DNA of 46,971 nucleotides, taken from Ciona intestinalis. Lineage: Eukaryota > Chordata > Ascidiacea > Phlebobranchia > Cionidae. The number at the start of each line of letters is the position of its first letter. The first letter of the stretch is position 1. The translations under genes and the position numbers were made by a program. Positions 33,695-45,848 of this stretch are shown one piece after another. The notes under the pieces were generated by a model. That model worked only from the letters and a program-made list of their open reading frames with translations. It searched no databases and was not told the origin of the DNA. Location: contig NW_004190346.2 in NCBI RefSeq assembly GCF_000224145.3, forward strand, positions 1 to 46,971, given 5' to 3'.

Positions 33695-34392
33695 ACGATG
33701 GTCCATAAGGACAACTAATGCCAACTTGCAGGAGAACATGCACACACTAAAGTTGGACTTTGTGAATAGAAGTTCTTCATGAACTGGAGCATGTGTGACC
33801 TTTATGTATGCATTATTACAAAAGGTGCAAAACGCCCACGGTCCACGGAGTACAAAGACAACACTAACGACCATTCAGGGTGTACACGATGTACATTTGC
33901 TATAACAGTTACTTTATTGTTGTGTTAAACCATAAACATTCAGGTGCTTTCCCTATTCCATTACTATCGCAATCTGTCCCGCCAGCCACGCGTGATTCTA
34001 CTTTTGTTGAAATTCAGACTTTACTTCGCTTGTGCATCTTTAGCGCCATCTCGTGTAAACTTTTTTTCGTCTACTAATCCTACTTGCCTTTCTAGCTTCT
34101 GTCGTCACTTCTGCACGCGGTGACCTTAAACCTTGTGTAATGTACATGATGACGTCAACTATGCCTAATTACGTCATGATGGCGTGTCACTCCTCACTGA
34201 CCCCACAATCGGGTATGACGTGAGCATCGCGTCATACACTACGTATATGATGATACGTCATAACACGATAACAAACAATAATAATGACCTTTCATTACGT
34301 CACTTCCAGTAGGTATTATGACGTCACAAACTCGATCTGATGTACAATAACATTGTGACGTAACACACCACCTCCCACCCACCACTTATGAA
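33695..34392. other. intergenic region between GT31 B and LHX1/5
   Basis: 3' UTR of gene B and spacer. No gene recognised. Rich in CRE-like motifs (TGACGTCA at about 34150 and 34319, plus TTACGTCA and TGACGTAA variants). Confidence 0.5.
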
Positions 34393-34398
34393 AGTTTA

Positions 34399-34583
34399 TT
34401 AAAAGTTTACGACCTCCCCACCAAGACTTAATATTTCAATATTTTCATCGAATCGGTTGCTTCGTGCCAACCCGAGTAAAAGTAAACCGACTTCCCGTTC
34501 GACACCCGCATAGGGATCGACCATCACAAACCCCTTTATTACGTCACAGGAACCCAACAATGGCAGTCCGAGGAAGCCGCACG
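34399..34583 (-). CDS. unidentified terminal-exon-like reading frame
   Basis: On the minus strand, after the acceptor AAAAATTTACAG, a frame of 60 codons runs to a stop that overlaps an AATAAA (minus 34400-34395). The peptide looks protein-like (CGFLGLPLLGSCDVIKGFVM, then VDPYAGVEREVGLLLLGLAR, then SNRFDENIEILSLGGEVVNF). It needs one base from a preceding exon, the same phase that LHX1/5 exon 36278-36152 offers. So it could be an alternative last exon of LHX1/5, the end of another gene, or chance within the LHX1/5 3' UTR. I do not recognise the family. Confidence 0.3.
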
Positions 34584-34823
34584 CTGTAAATTTTTATTAA
34601 AATCGTGAAACTCGGCGCCAACTTTCTGCTCTATGATTTTGATGAATTGAAGATTTTCCCGAATATCAAAGTTTCACAACTCCCATTGTTGATAACAATC
34701 GATGCTTCTTACGTCACAATCATCTTTATACATAATCTATATTTATGACGTCACAATTGGAACTGTACGATAAAAATGGAATTTACAAGAACCAAAACAA
34801 TAGGAGCATTATGACGTCACTGA

Positions 34824-37649
34824 TCACGCTGCATTCCAGTAAACAATAGATTTTCCGCTTTGTTCGCAAATCGCGCCTTCCGCGGTTCGGGGCGCGAACC
34901 CAGGGAACCCCCCGTTCTGAGATTGAGTGACGTCATCATACATGATGTCATCATACACATGATGGTTGTCATCTATTCTATGAATCCAGGTTTCACTTTC
35001 TGTTGGTGAGATTCTACTGTCGTTGAAGTTGGCGGCGGTTGGGTAATAGTTGGGTTGTTGTTGTGGGTAGTAGTGAGGATCTAGGGGAAATATTCGACAT
35101 GAATTTATCTCTTTCAATAAGCTGGCAAAGATCAGGGTATTTAAACGACGAAGAAAATGAAATCAACAGCAAAACAACAGTGGTAAAAACTACACAAGTA
35201 AAAACATCGAATAAAAGTCTGGCTGCTAAACCATGAAAGTTATTATTTTTATTGTTACATCACAATCCTGTCACTATTGTGACGTCATAGGGATTAGGTC
35301 ACTTCGACCAGATGTAGACGCGTGGGGTGTGACGTAATTCATTGTGACGTGTATGATTGACTGATTGTGACGTCATTTGATATTCATGAGATGGGATTTG
35401 GGGGGAAATCCTATGAGACGTCATGAATATACGATGACATCATCGATCCACTGTGACGTAACAAACTCACTTCTCAAGGTGAAATTCAAACTTTTGAGTT
35501 GCTTCAACCCAGTGGTCACTAATGGGTTATTCAAATTATCAGCCAAACAGAAAACAATCACTCACAAAGTTATATACATGGTAACTTGTAAGCGGGCACG
35601 AGGTGTATGAAACAGAACACCCGTGTTGTAACGACTGTCGTTGGCCCGCGAGAATGAATAAGTTACATTTGTTACTAGATAAAACTTGTTGCGAGTTTTA
35701 GAACAGCTACACTGTGACGTAACAATCACGTGTACAATACGCGGGAGTCTAATTAAACCGCATCACCCACGTGACTTCAATTACACGGTAGCCAACTAAA
35801 CGAAGCGGTTAAACAACAGAAATTTAAATTTCATGCTCGATCTGCCACGCGTATGCAGCGGTCGATGCCGCCATTTTAAATCTACTGTGACGTCATAAAT
35901 ACCTCTGTTTCTCAGTATCCAGATATATGTAACTTGACTTATATCTAATGTTTTATTGTTTATTAGAAATATTCTATATTGCTGTGGAGTAAAGTGGGGC
36001 ACCCTATATTTATTTTTACCCATAGCGTGTTTAAACGACTGTCGTTTTGCTGCTAATTTCCTTCTCTTTATTGTTTTAATAATTTGATCTTCGCTATCGT
36101 TAACATAATATATCGAATTCGAAGAGATAAATACACATATATTTTGCCAACCTGCATAAAATCTTTGTTCATTTGTGACGTCAATATTGGGCACGTGATC
36201 AAAGTACTGACGTCGCGCTACCATCGTGTTTAATTGTTTAATTCTTCTTTCTTTGCTTCGACGATTCTGGAACCAAACCTAAAAATGCAAGAATACGTCA
36301 TAACGTAAGTATAAGACGTCACAGAGCATATTGTGACGAAACATGAATTTTTTCTTTTAATTTTTTCTCATGGGCCTCTTCACGATTTCCTAATCTTTTT
36401 ATTATGACGTAACAATTATCCATTCACCTGAATCACCCGCATCGAGAGGCCTGTATCTTGCGCCAACTTCTCCCGGATATGACGTGTGGGTTTAGGGGTG
36501 CTAAGGAAAGCATTTTTCAGCGTTTCCAATTGTTTTGCTTTTATCGTCGTCCGCGGTCCACGACGCTTCGTCGCTGCAATCGCGATGCATCCTTGTTGGG
36601 GTGGTGACGTGTCAATCGCGGTCGACGCGCTCGAATCTTTCGTTTGTTGCGACATCAAGGAATCTTCATCATCTTGGCCAGGATGTCGGTTCTCAAACCC
36701 CGCCAACTTTGATACTTCGCCTCCTTCATTTTCCCACACCCCAGGTTTAGCCTCACCCTCGTCGATCAATTGTTTCGTCATTTTCACTTCCGATGCCACC
36801 CCTGTGACGTCACTGATGACGTGTGCATTACTTTCTCCCCAAACTTCTTCTTCGGAATCTGAGAAAAAAAATATGAAACAATTTTTAACCACTGACGTAA
36901 TCATGACGTACCTCCTGATGACGTCATCGCTACGTAATCATCCTTACAGAGCAGCCCTCTTTCATTAGCTTGAAAAGGCTTCCCAGGTTCAAGGTTATTG
37001 TTGCAAACATAGCATACGAAACATCGAACGTGAAACACGGAGTTTATCTGCCCGACTTTGTGCACGAGGTCGTTGGGGTACAATGCACCCCCGCACCCCC
37101 CACATTTCTTACCGAAGCGACTAAAATATAAATAGTGACGTCATATATTGTTGACGTCATATATTAATAACGTCATTTGCACTTTTGGATGAAATAACTA
37201 TATAAAGCAACTTTGTGGAATAGAAACACAAAACAATATACTCAGTGACGTCATAAACGAACAATAAGAAATTCTAGAACATCAAAATTAACAATCGACA
37301 TTATTATAAACAATACGAACCGACAAAAGTCGTCGCTGCAAAATAATTCTTCATTTCTGACGTAACAACGGTTAGACAATGGGCATTCACAATCGGAACA
37401 AACGACGCAATCGCCGTGCCAGAATTTCCCGTCCACCTACGTCATAATGGACATTGTTTAACAATAAACTCTTATTTTCGTCACAATATTATTGTGCACA
37501 AACAAACAATATTTTATTATTACCTCACAAACCGAACAAAAGATATTCTAAAATAATAAATAGTTACGTCACAATAGTAATTTTTGTACCTGAAATACAA
37601 ACTTGTTGCTGATCACGTGGTTACATCTGCTACATAAAGGTCCTTCCAT
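34824..37649 (-). CDS. LHX1/5: LIM-homeodomain transcription factor LHX1/5
   Basis: Six exons on the minus strand join in phase: 37649-37590, 37436-37321, 37120-36912, 36858-36428, 36278-36152 and 35080-34824 (1200 nt, 399 residues). Two LIM zinc-finger domains at about 6-58 ([40 protein letters not shown]) and 66-120 ([39 protein letters not shown]). A Ser/Glu-rich linker follows, then a homeodomain at about 226-285 ([51 protein letters not shown]), with an intron between VIQ and VWF. The homeodomain and RRFG junction match LHX1/LHX5 rather than LHX3/4 or LMX1. It binds DNA and LDB-type cofactors in the nucleus. Vertebrate homologs pattern axial and neural tissue. The tail ([12 protein letters not shown] onward) is lineage-specific. 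The gene body and flanks carry about 15 TGACGTCA sites. Confidence 0.95.
35505..35670 (+). mobile_element. SINE in last LHX1/5 intron
   Basis: CAACCCAGTGGTCACTAATG, TCAGCCAAACAGAAAACAA, GGCACGAGGTGTATGAAACA and a tail truncated before the GAGGATAAATA end. Confidence 0.85.
35985..36145 (+). repeat. dispersed repeat copy overlapping LHX1/5 intron
   Basis: AAAGTGGGGCACCC, then AACGACTGTCGTTTTGCTGC and ATTCGAAGAGATAAATACAC. Related copies: about 4650-4690, 10509-10600, 24150-24260, 31813-31922, 44655-44725. Confidence 0.6.
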
Positions 37650-38268
37650 TGTTTTGAATAAACTTCCAACTAAGACGTTCGAATATATTCTCACGATCCT
37701 CTGTGACGTCACAATGATCGCCTTCTTTCCATCGCGTCCACATCGATTTTACGACATTGAGAAGTCTGGTCAGATTAAGGTTGGTTGTGATGTCATATAG
37801 TGGTATATTGTGCATCATAATAACACCTGCTACTTGTTTTGAGGTCATGTTACTATTGGTTACCATGCCAGGCTGTGCGAAACAGAAACTTTTTCAAAGT
37901 TCAGTTGAACATTATAATACAAGATGGTGGAAATTGATAAAGTAAAATGTTCTGGAAAAAAAATCAGTTTCCTACTTTACGAAAGCCCTTGGTATAATTT
38001 TTTTTAACAAAAGAAAACGCCATTTTGAATTACAAGTTTGAACATCATATTTTATACACGATCATGACGTAATACACGTCATTGTCTACGTAAAGGTTGT
38101 ATTGTTGGTGGGATTACTATGGAAGTGGTGGCTCCTGGGAGTTGTTGGGAAACAATGGATATTGTTGGGATTATAATAAAAGTAATTCCTTGAAACAAAG
38201 CGATCGTTCTAATTATCGAAATATCGAGAATGTTTAACCGCGGTCTGTTGGGTGGATGGGCAATGAAG
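37650..38268. other. LHX1/5 upstream region
   Basis: No gene seen. Contains TGACGTCA near 37704 and other half sites. Likely promoter or 5' UTR of LHX1/5. Confidence 0.4.
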
Positions 38269-38269
38269 C

Positions 38270-38495
38270 TTAGAGGTGGGGTGACGGTCGTTATAACACG
38301 GGTGTTCTGCTTTATACACCACGTGCCCGCTTACAAGTTACCACATATGTAACTTTGTGGGTGATTGTTTTTCTGCTGACAACTTGACAACCCATTAGTG
38401 ACCACTGGGTTGGAGCAATTGCTGTTAAGTGGTTTGTCCTGAACACATACACGTCCACAGTGGTGGCAGCAACGAGCCTTGTGGCCCCTCCCTGT
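38270..38495 (-). mobile_element. near full-length SINE
   Basis: Minus-oriented: tail ACGGTCGTTATAACACGGGT, GCTTTATACACCACGTGCCC, core CCATTAGTGACCACTGGGTT and head ACAGTGGTGGCAGCAACGAG. Confidence 0.85.
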
Positions 38496-38499
38496 GCCA

Positions 38500-39620
38500 C
38501 TCCACAATTATGACGTAGAGATTAGAACAATTCTATTTTGTTCATTCTTAGAAATATATTATTTTGGCCGCCATAGTGTGTCGTTTGTAACGTATGCGTT
38601 TGTAACAATACCATCTGCCCCATAGCAGGTGATATGAAATTTATGCCGCACGCGGTTTCCGCCAATGCATAAGACGTAGGTTTCGGTGCGGATATAGACC
38701 AATGTGTTAAATATCGGTTAGTGTGGGCATCTGGTTGTACACACCTCATGTCCGCTGTCAAGTTATAAGTGTACTATACATGTGCTAAGCATCTGTATAT
38801 GTTATAATGCGATATATAAGCTCAAGAAGACACACACCCACCAACGCAAAGCAATTGCATTCACCTGTTTATCTCATCGTTTGACCTCGAACGTCACAAA
38901 GGCAAGTTAATGTTAAAACATATATTATTGTACCTTATAACTGTTCTATATGAGTGACGCCCTACAGTGAGGCAAGGCAGTGAACCTTGGATTTGGATCA
39001 AAGTTGGAACATTACCCGAACACCAAGCTTGCCACACATGGACCTTACCGAATGTTAACACGAAGCCATGGGTCTTGAAATATAATTCCCATCTTTCACA
39101 ACTCGTTTCCACAACAATATTTTCCCAACCGCCCCAACTGAGGTACAATTGTACAAACGCCAACCAACATTTGTTGAAACTTAAATTGAACCAACGAAGC
39201 TAAATATTGTTTTAATCGACCCAGCAATGCCCTGTGAAAATCAACCACAAGTATTTCTATTATAAGACTTCTCCACCGTACCCGCAAAAGCAATATTGCG
39301 CAGTAATAAATAAATTTAACAACCTTCGTATAAATTTACAACAACTGAAAAAAGTTTTTATAAAATTTAAGATTTGAAAATTCTAATCACAATTAATAAC
39401 ATTCCATTCGCAAGCGAACACAGGTTTACTGCCAAGTTCATGTTTTGTGAGATTGTGAAGTTTATTGGATACATCGCATGGTACAACACATACACGCGGG
39501 TGGTATAGATCCATCCAATTCGATTCAACATTTAAATATGTTCGATCAAACACGAAATTTGCAAGTCACACCATGCGCCACTGTGTGGTCATTAATTAAG
39601 CACTATTTCGACCAGAGGAG
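38500..39620. other. intergenic region
   Basis: No recognisable gene. About 38945-39020 is an inverted, diverged copy of the ~100-bp repeat seen at 25675. An open frame at 38967-39203 begins inside that repeat and shows no family resemblance. Confidence 0.5.
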
Positions 39621-39776
39621 GGCGGCTTAGAACAAAAGCGGTGTCTCTAAAATACGCGCGAACAGCACGAACACATTTTACAAATTATATAGATTAAAGT
39701 TAGAATAAGCGGGAACAGCTCGAATTATCCTGGATATCTACTTTTCTGCTTTTAATGTTGTTGGATATATATAGGC

Positions 39777-39968
39777 CTACAGTAGGATGGAGGAAGATGG
39801 GACAGCTCTATTTTCTCGTCCCATTTAGTAGTAAACAAAGAACATTCAGAGAATTATAAAACCGTATTTTCACGACTCCTATAGGGCGTTGTTAAATGTT
39901 TTAAAACGCGATCAGGATATTTGGATATTATGTGCTAAAGATGTCCCATCTTTTCTCACCCTAGCCTA
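39777..39968 (-). mobile_element. MITE-like copy nested in the 39.6-40.4 kb element
   Basis: CAGTAGGATGGAGGAAGATG at one end and ATGTCCCATCTTTTCTCACC then CTAGCCTACT at the other. The interior matches the copies at 29753 and 29940. Confidence 0.7.
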
Positions 39969-39974
39969 CTAATA

Positions 39975-40265
39975 TATGAATGAATGTAACTTGCTGTATC
40001 TTCGCATGGCCGAAAAACGATAGTCGTTATAACACGGTACAAACCTCGTGCAAACTTACAAGTTACCATGTATGTTACTTGGTAAGTGATTATTTTTTGG
40101 GGGGCTTTTATTTTGGACAATCCATTTAAAGTAACCACTGAGTTGGAACAATTGACGGTAAGTGTCTTGCCCAAAAAGACACATACGTCCAGAATAATAG
40201 CAGCGACGAGTCTTGACCTCGTTATCTTGGGGGGCTGGGCAGTTGTGGTAACGGCGTTGTATGAA
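39975..40265 (-). mobile_element. SINE copy, partly deleted
   Basis: Minus-oriented tail ATAGTCGTTATAACACGGTA, CAAGTTACCATGTATGTTAC, core AAAGTAACCACTGAGTTGGA and AAGTGTCTTGCCCAAAAAGA. Confidence 0.8.
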
Positions 40266-40884
40266 AGGGTAAAACCCGGTCAGTGCTGTTCCGAGATCTA
40301 GAGCAACCGTTCGCGCGTATTTTAGAGACGTTCGCGCTGTTCGAGCTGTTCGCGCGTATTTTAGAGACACCACTTTTACGGTTCTAGTGAAAAATCCTCC
40401 CCCCACCTTGTTCGCCAACCATTAACCCCTATAACCACTAACCATCAACCACTAACACTTTCCACCAACCTATTTTGCTTTGTACCGGAGGATTCTTCCC
40501 TAGTGCGGATGACTTATACAATTTCTTTTATTGTTACTAGGATATATTAGGTGACCAATGTGTGTATTTGGTTTTTACAAAACGTTGAAGAAGTTTAACA
40601 ATTATTGACAACTATGGTGACCATGATTATGGGTAATATCCACTGATACACACTTGTAACAAACCCTGGATTGGCAAACAAAAGGTGATAAAACTGCTCG
40701 GTACTATAGTGTGTATGATACTGTTGTAATGCTTTATTTGATTAAGTTCTTGCTGTGTTTGGTTCGTTTATTTGTAACTGTTGTTTAATACAGTGATAAA
40801 ATATTCCAGGAGACACATCGCGTTCGTTGCAAATTCGGTAGATGAACAACTTGTTGTAAAGCATCAGCGAATATAGTGGATATC

Positions 40885-43800
40885 ATGGAAAGGTTGGTGA
40901 ATGCGTTCAGGAGATGGAATGTCTTGGAATGGATGGTGAATGTTTACAGATGGGTGTGGGGTTGGTTTGGAGGAAATAACAATGCACTCATGGATCAAAC
41001 AACAGTAAGATTTTATTTTGAATTCTTTAAATAAATCTGATACTNNNNNNNNNNNNNNNNNNNNNNNNNNNNNNNNNNNNNNNNNNNNNNNNNNNNNNNN
41101 NNNNNNNNNNNNNNNNNNNNNNNNNNNNNNNNNNNNNNNNNNNNNNNNNNNNNNNNNNNNNNNNNNNNNNNNNNNNNNNNNNNNNNNNNNNNNNNNNNNN
41201 NNNNNNNNNNNNNNNNNNNNNNNNNNNNNNNNNNNNNNNNNNNNNNNNNNNNNNNNNNNNNNNNNNNNNNNNNNNNNNNNNNNNNNNNNNNNNNNNNNNN
41301 NNNNNNNNNNNNNNNNNNNNNNNNNNNNNNNNNNNNNNNNNNNNNNNNNNNNNNNNNNNNNNNNNNNNNNNNNNNNNNNNNNNNNNNNNNNNNNNNNNNN
41401 NNNNNNNNNNNNNNNNNNNNNNNNNNNNNNNNNNNNNNNNNNNNNNNNNNNNNNNNNNNNNNNNNNNNNNNNNNNNNNNNNNNNNNNNNNNNNNNNNNNN
41501 NNNNNNNNNNNNNNNNNNNNNNNNNNNNNNNNNNNNNNNNNNNNGAATATCGACGTTGAACGAACAACTTGAAGATTACCGGGCGGAGTTGGGGAGGAGG
41601 GGTGTTGTTTCGCATAATGTGAGTTTGGGGGGGGGGTTGGGAGTTTGCGAGGGGGGGGGGGATTAAGTTGTGTCTTGCATTATTGAAACAGTGACATCTT
41701 CTGTTGGCAGTATTAGGTTTTTATATTAATTGGTTGCTTAATATTGTGGTGGTATCAACTTGGACGGGGGGTTCAAGCAAGAGTTTGCCCATTAAGCCAA
41801 GAGTGATGCAACCTAAATGACCACTGGGTTGGATGCAACCTAAATGACCACTGGGTTGGATGCAATATCTATGTGTCTTGTCCAAGGATACATACCTATG
41901 CCATCAGTTTTAAAGATTTAATTCCGTATCTTTTGGTTCAGTTAAAACGTCGGACTACTGAGCCACATAAATCAAAAACTGTTTGTTTGTAAACATGGGG
42001 AGTTGGGGTGCTAGAGGTTCAATCATTTGTTGCTTTTATTCATCCAGATGTAAACAATAGGCACAGCTCAAATGTTTATTACAACAAATATTATCAACTA
42101 TTACAATTATGTTTGTAATTTAGTAAAATTATACCAAAGTAGTTTCGTTTGCTTGCAACCTATGGACGTTTGCAACGATACCCTCGATGTTGCTACCATG
42201 GTATAATGCGACCACAAAATTATTGTTCTTGTTTTATCTGTTTGATCTAAACTTGTTGCGATTATGTGCCGTGAGCAAACATGTGAGTTATTGAGTGTAA
42301 ACAAATGCAACAGTTTAAATATGGAGGTTATTTATTTACTTGGTTAATAAGTAGCTTGCGTGGAGACGACACTCAGGTGCACGAGGTGCACGAGGTGCGC
42401 GGTTTCAGGATTTATATTATTTTTTTTATATTATTTTTTTTTGTAAAAATATTTTGGTGGAACTTATAAAAGTTGGTTTGTTTATGTAGCACTGCTAGTG
42501 GTGGATTTCGTGCAAATGATATCAATGTTAGGTGGCAGTAAGGAGTAATGAATTGGTTGTTTTATTCATGGGTTTTGTTGCTGCATATTTGTGTATATAT
42601 ATTGTATGTTGGTGTTTTTGTGCGTTGTTTTGTGTGTTAATGTGTTTGTATGTGGATATAGTTAGTTGATATGTTCGTGTGTACCATACACGTACAAACA
42701 ACGTTTTGTGTAATATATGTGTCTGTGTGTTTGTTGTTTGTCAAATGTATTAAACATCGCGATGCAGCAGACGCAAGCATTGTTACGTCACAATGGATTA
42801 ACTTTAATGATTTTATGTTTGTCTGTTACGTTGATTTGTATTTCAGCCAATCAGTGACCAGTTTATTTTTAAATTTTGGCGGGAAAACGACTTTTACAAA
42901 AAATGAAACAAAAGATGTCTCATTGTTTGTTTCATTGTACGTAACAATGCTATTGTGACGTCACGAATGGGTGATAGTAACACCAAGTAAAACTTCCATT
43001 GTATTTTTATTATGACGCTTAATTGGAACTGTTAACACGTCGAGTTGACGCGGTAACGATAGAAGCCTCCATTGTCTCGTGTGTTGCGCAACAATAGACA
43101 TTGTGACGTCAAAATGTATGTCGATCCATCTCGATTTTTGCGAAACTTCGAAACATATTGGATGGGTTGGAACCGCGAGTGCATCCCGGATGTAACCCGG
43201 ATGTAAGAACACTCGTGCTGTGTTACGTCACATACGATATTGACACGTCACAATGTGTAGCGATCATTAGAGACGTCATAATTATGTAGATAATGTGTCC
43301 ATTGTTACGATTGATTAACTTTTATTGTCGTAAGCAAACACTATTGTTACGTCATTAAATTAAATCTTTTGCGTCGAAATATTTGGTGTTGTTTGTTGGG
43401 CGAGTGGTGGTTACGTCAGTTGAATAAACAGGTATTGCGTGACGTTGTAATAAATTAAAGTATAAATGTTTGATAAACATTTTAATGTTGGAGCATGAGT
43501 CAGTTTGTTGCAGACTTAGGAAACCGGGGTCGGCTTTGTGATAAATATGATGCTGACCAGACCCGCCTATCTATCGTCTATATGGGGTTGGCACCTCAAC
43601 TATTTCGCGCTTTTTTCGAGTTGTGACGAAACAGAACACTTATGGAGCGAAGGGGTACTTAAGGGGGGAGGAGTGGGAGAAAAAAAGAAACAAAACAATT
43701 GAAAAACGGGCGAAAAAGTTTCCGATCTCGTCCATCGCGCTGAACAAACAAATTTATCTTGGTTTGCTTCTGTGTCACCAACGCAACGTTGCGCGACGGA

Positions 43801-45808
43801 AGGGGCGCGTGGTGGAGTCGGTGAAACATAAAGGTTGAAATTAGATCGTTGTGGATAATGTTGGGTTGCAACCTGTTTAACGTTCTTTATGTTTCTACAG
43901 AAAAATCTTAATTTTTTTAATCAAACAATCGATGACTGTGACGTCATACGGGATGTTTGTGACAATGATGACGTCATTGGTGCGATGCGCGGCGACGACC
44001 AAGTTTTACCAAAGCTTGGAGGGGGTAAGATGGCACACAGGTTGGGGGAAGTTGGTACGGATGGCGCAGATGAAGTTAAAGTAAGTAACATCCGGGTGGT
44101 TGGGTGGTGGAGTGGCAATTGTGTCAACAATGGATACAATTGACGCGTATGCACCTGGTTGATAGGGTGCTTGGTGAACATGTGGAATAATGTCACAGCA
44201 TCCACTTGTGTGTATGGATAGTTTGAAACCAGATAATTATTGTGTTAAGTGTTTAAAGTGGGTCAGGTGGTTTATCAGTGTTGTTCGGATGATAAAGCTT
44301 CATTTGTAGGAAGTTGGTTGGGACGAGCACGAGTTGGTGACAATTCATGAAAATTATGAAACGCAGATTCGAAAGTATAAAAATGAGGTAATTATAATGT
44401 TTTTATGTTAATTATAATGTATCCATGGTAATTAATATTATTTTTATGATTAGATCGAGCTTCTTCGTAATTCATCCACCGTAGATACTCACCACTTGGA
44501 GTCAGTAGAGAGGTTAACGACTGAATTGAACGAAACCAAACGTAAACTTGGATTGCGCAATCGGCAATTACAGGTTTCAACTTTCCTTTGAATTACAACC
44601 TGCGACCCACAATGAGTCGCAGCCAAGCTTTTAACCAAATCTTTAATTTATCCTGAGTGTGTTAACGACCGTTGTTTTGCTGTTAATTGATTTGATCATT
44701 GTTATTATATTCGAAGGGATATCTATGGTTTGGTGAAGCCAGCCGTGCAATGGATGTGCTGATATTAAGTGTTTCAGGTCCAGAAAAAGAAAATTCAAGA
44801 TTTGGAGGGTGGGGGGATGGAGGGGTTAAAGTTAAAGGCCGATAAATTAGATGATTTGGTGCGAGGTTTACGTACAGTGTTGCCAAGTGTTGAACCTGGA
44901 GATAATGTTGATGATATTGTGAAACAACTGGAAACACTGCAACATAAACAAAGGTGGGGACGTTGTTTGACTTGAAAATATTGTTTTTTTTTCTGTTTCG
45001 GTAAATTTAATAAAGGGTAAATTTACAGTTTTGACCACACGATGTCTCCTGTTCATGAAAGTTCGCCGGTGAAGGGGGAATCCCCCATGGGGGGTGCGAT
45101 GTCACTAACGTTGCAAGCGTTGCAGGAGCAGGTGGGGGTTGGGGGGGTTGTACCAATAGATGAATGTAACTTATTTATCCTCGCATGGCGGGGCAACAAC
45201 AGTCGTTATAACACGAGTGTTCTGTTTCATACACCTTGTGCCCGCTTACGAGTTACCATGTATGTAACTTATTTATCCTCGCATGGCGGGGCAACGAAAG
45301 TCGTTATAATACGGGTGTTCTGTTTCATACACCTCGTGCCCGCTTACGAGTTACCACGTATGTAACTTATTTATCCTCGCATGGCGGGGCAACAACAGTC
45401 GTTATAACACGAGTGTTCTGTTTCATACACCTTGTGCCCGCTTATGAAGAATGTAACTTTGTATTGTTCCAGGTTGCCGACTATGAGTTAGAGATTGCGC
45501 AATACGAACAAGTTCAGCACGATTGGGAGATTGAAAAGGAATCGTTGCAAAAGATGTTGGAGAGATATCGATCAGAGATTGGGGTGGTGGGTTGTGTGTG
45601 TGTGTGTAATATGCAGTTTATATACACCATATGTGTACCATGTACAGGATGCAACGAACGATGATATTAATGCTGGGGAATCCTTGGAGTCTGTTGTGGT
45701 AACCAACGACAACAATGGCGTTGAAACAGCGAGTGAACAACGACCCGTTGAAGCTTTGTTGGGGGAGCTGAAAGAATCTGAGCTTCAACTTATGGAAGAA
45801 AAAGTTAG

Positions 45809-45848
<40 letters not shown>

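Larger units (their letters stand above)
39629..40386. mobile_element. composite element bounded by 26-bp inverted repeats
   Basis: 39641-39666 and 40345-40370 are exact reverse complements (GTGTCTCTAAAATACGCGCG, then AACAGC). Similarity extends weakly outward (AGAAC...AAAAG). A third partial copy of the terminus is at about 40306-40331. The interior holds a MITE-like element and a SINE, with no transposase frame. Reading: an old non-autonomous DNA transposon with nested insertions. Confidence 0.6.

Noticed and set aside
38967..39203. 79-codon frame on plus strand and its minus-strand counterpart
   Set aside because: Begins inside a diverged dispersed repeat, with no splice context or family resemblance.
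43623..43838. Open frame rich in Lys/Arg before exon 43901 of the coiled-coil gene
   Set aside because: Its only donor leaves one base, and joining to 43901 gives an immediate stop; the flanking exons already join in phase without it.
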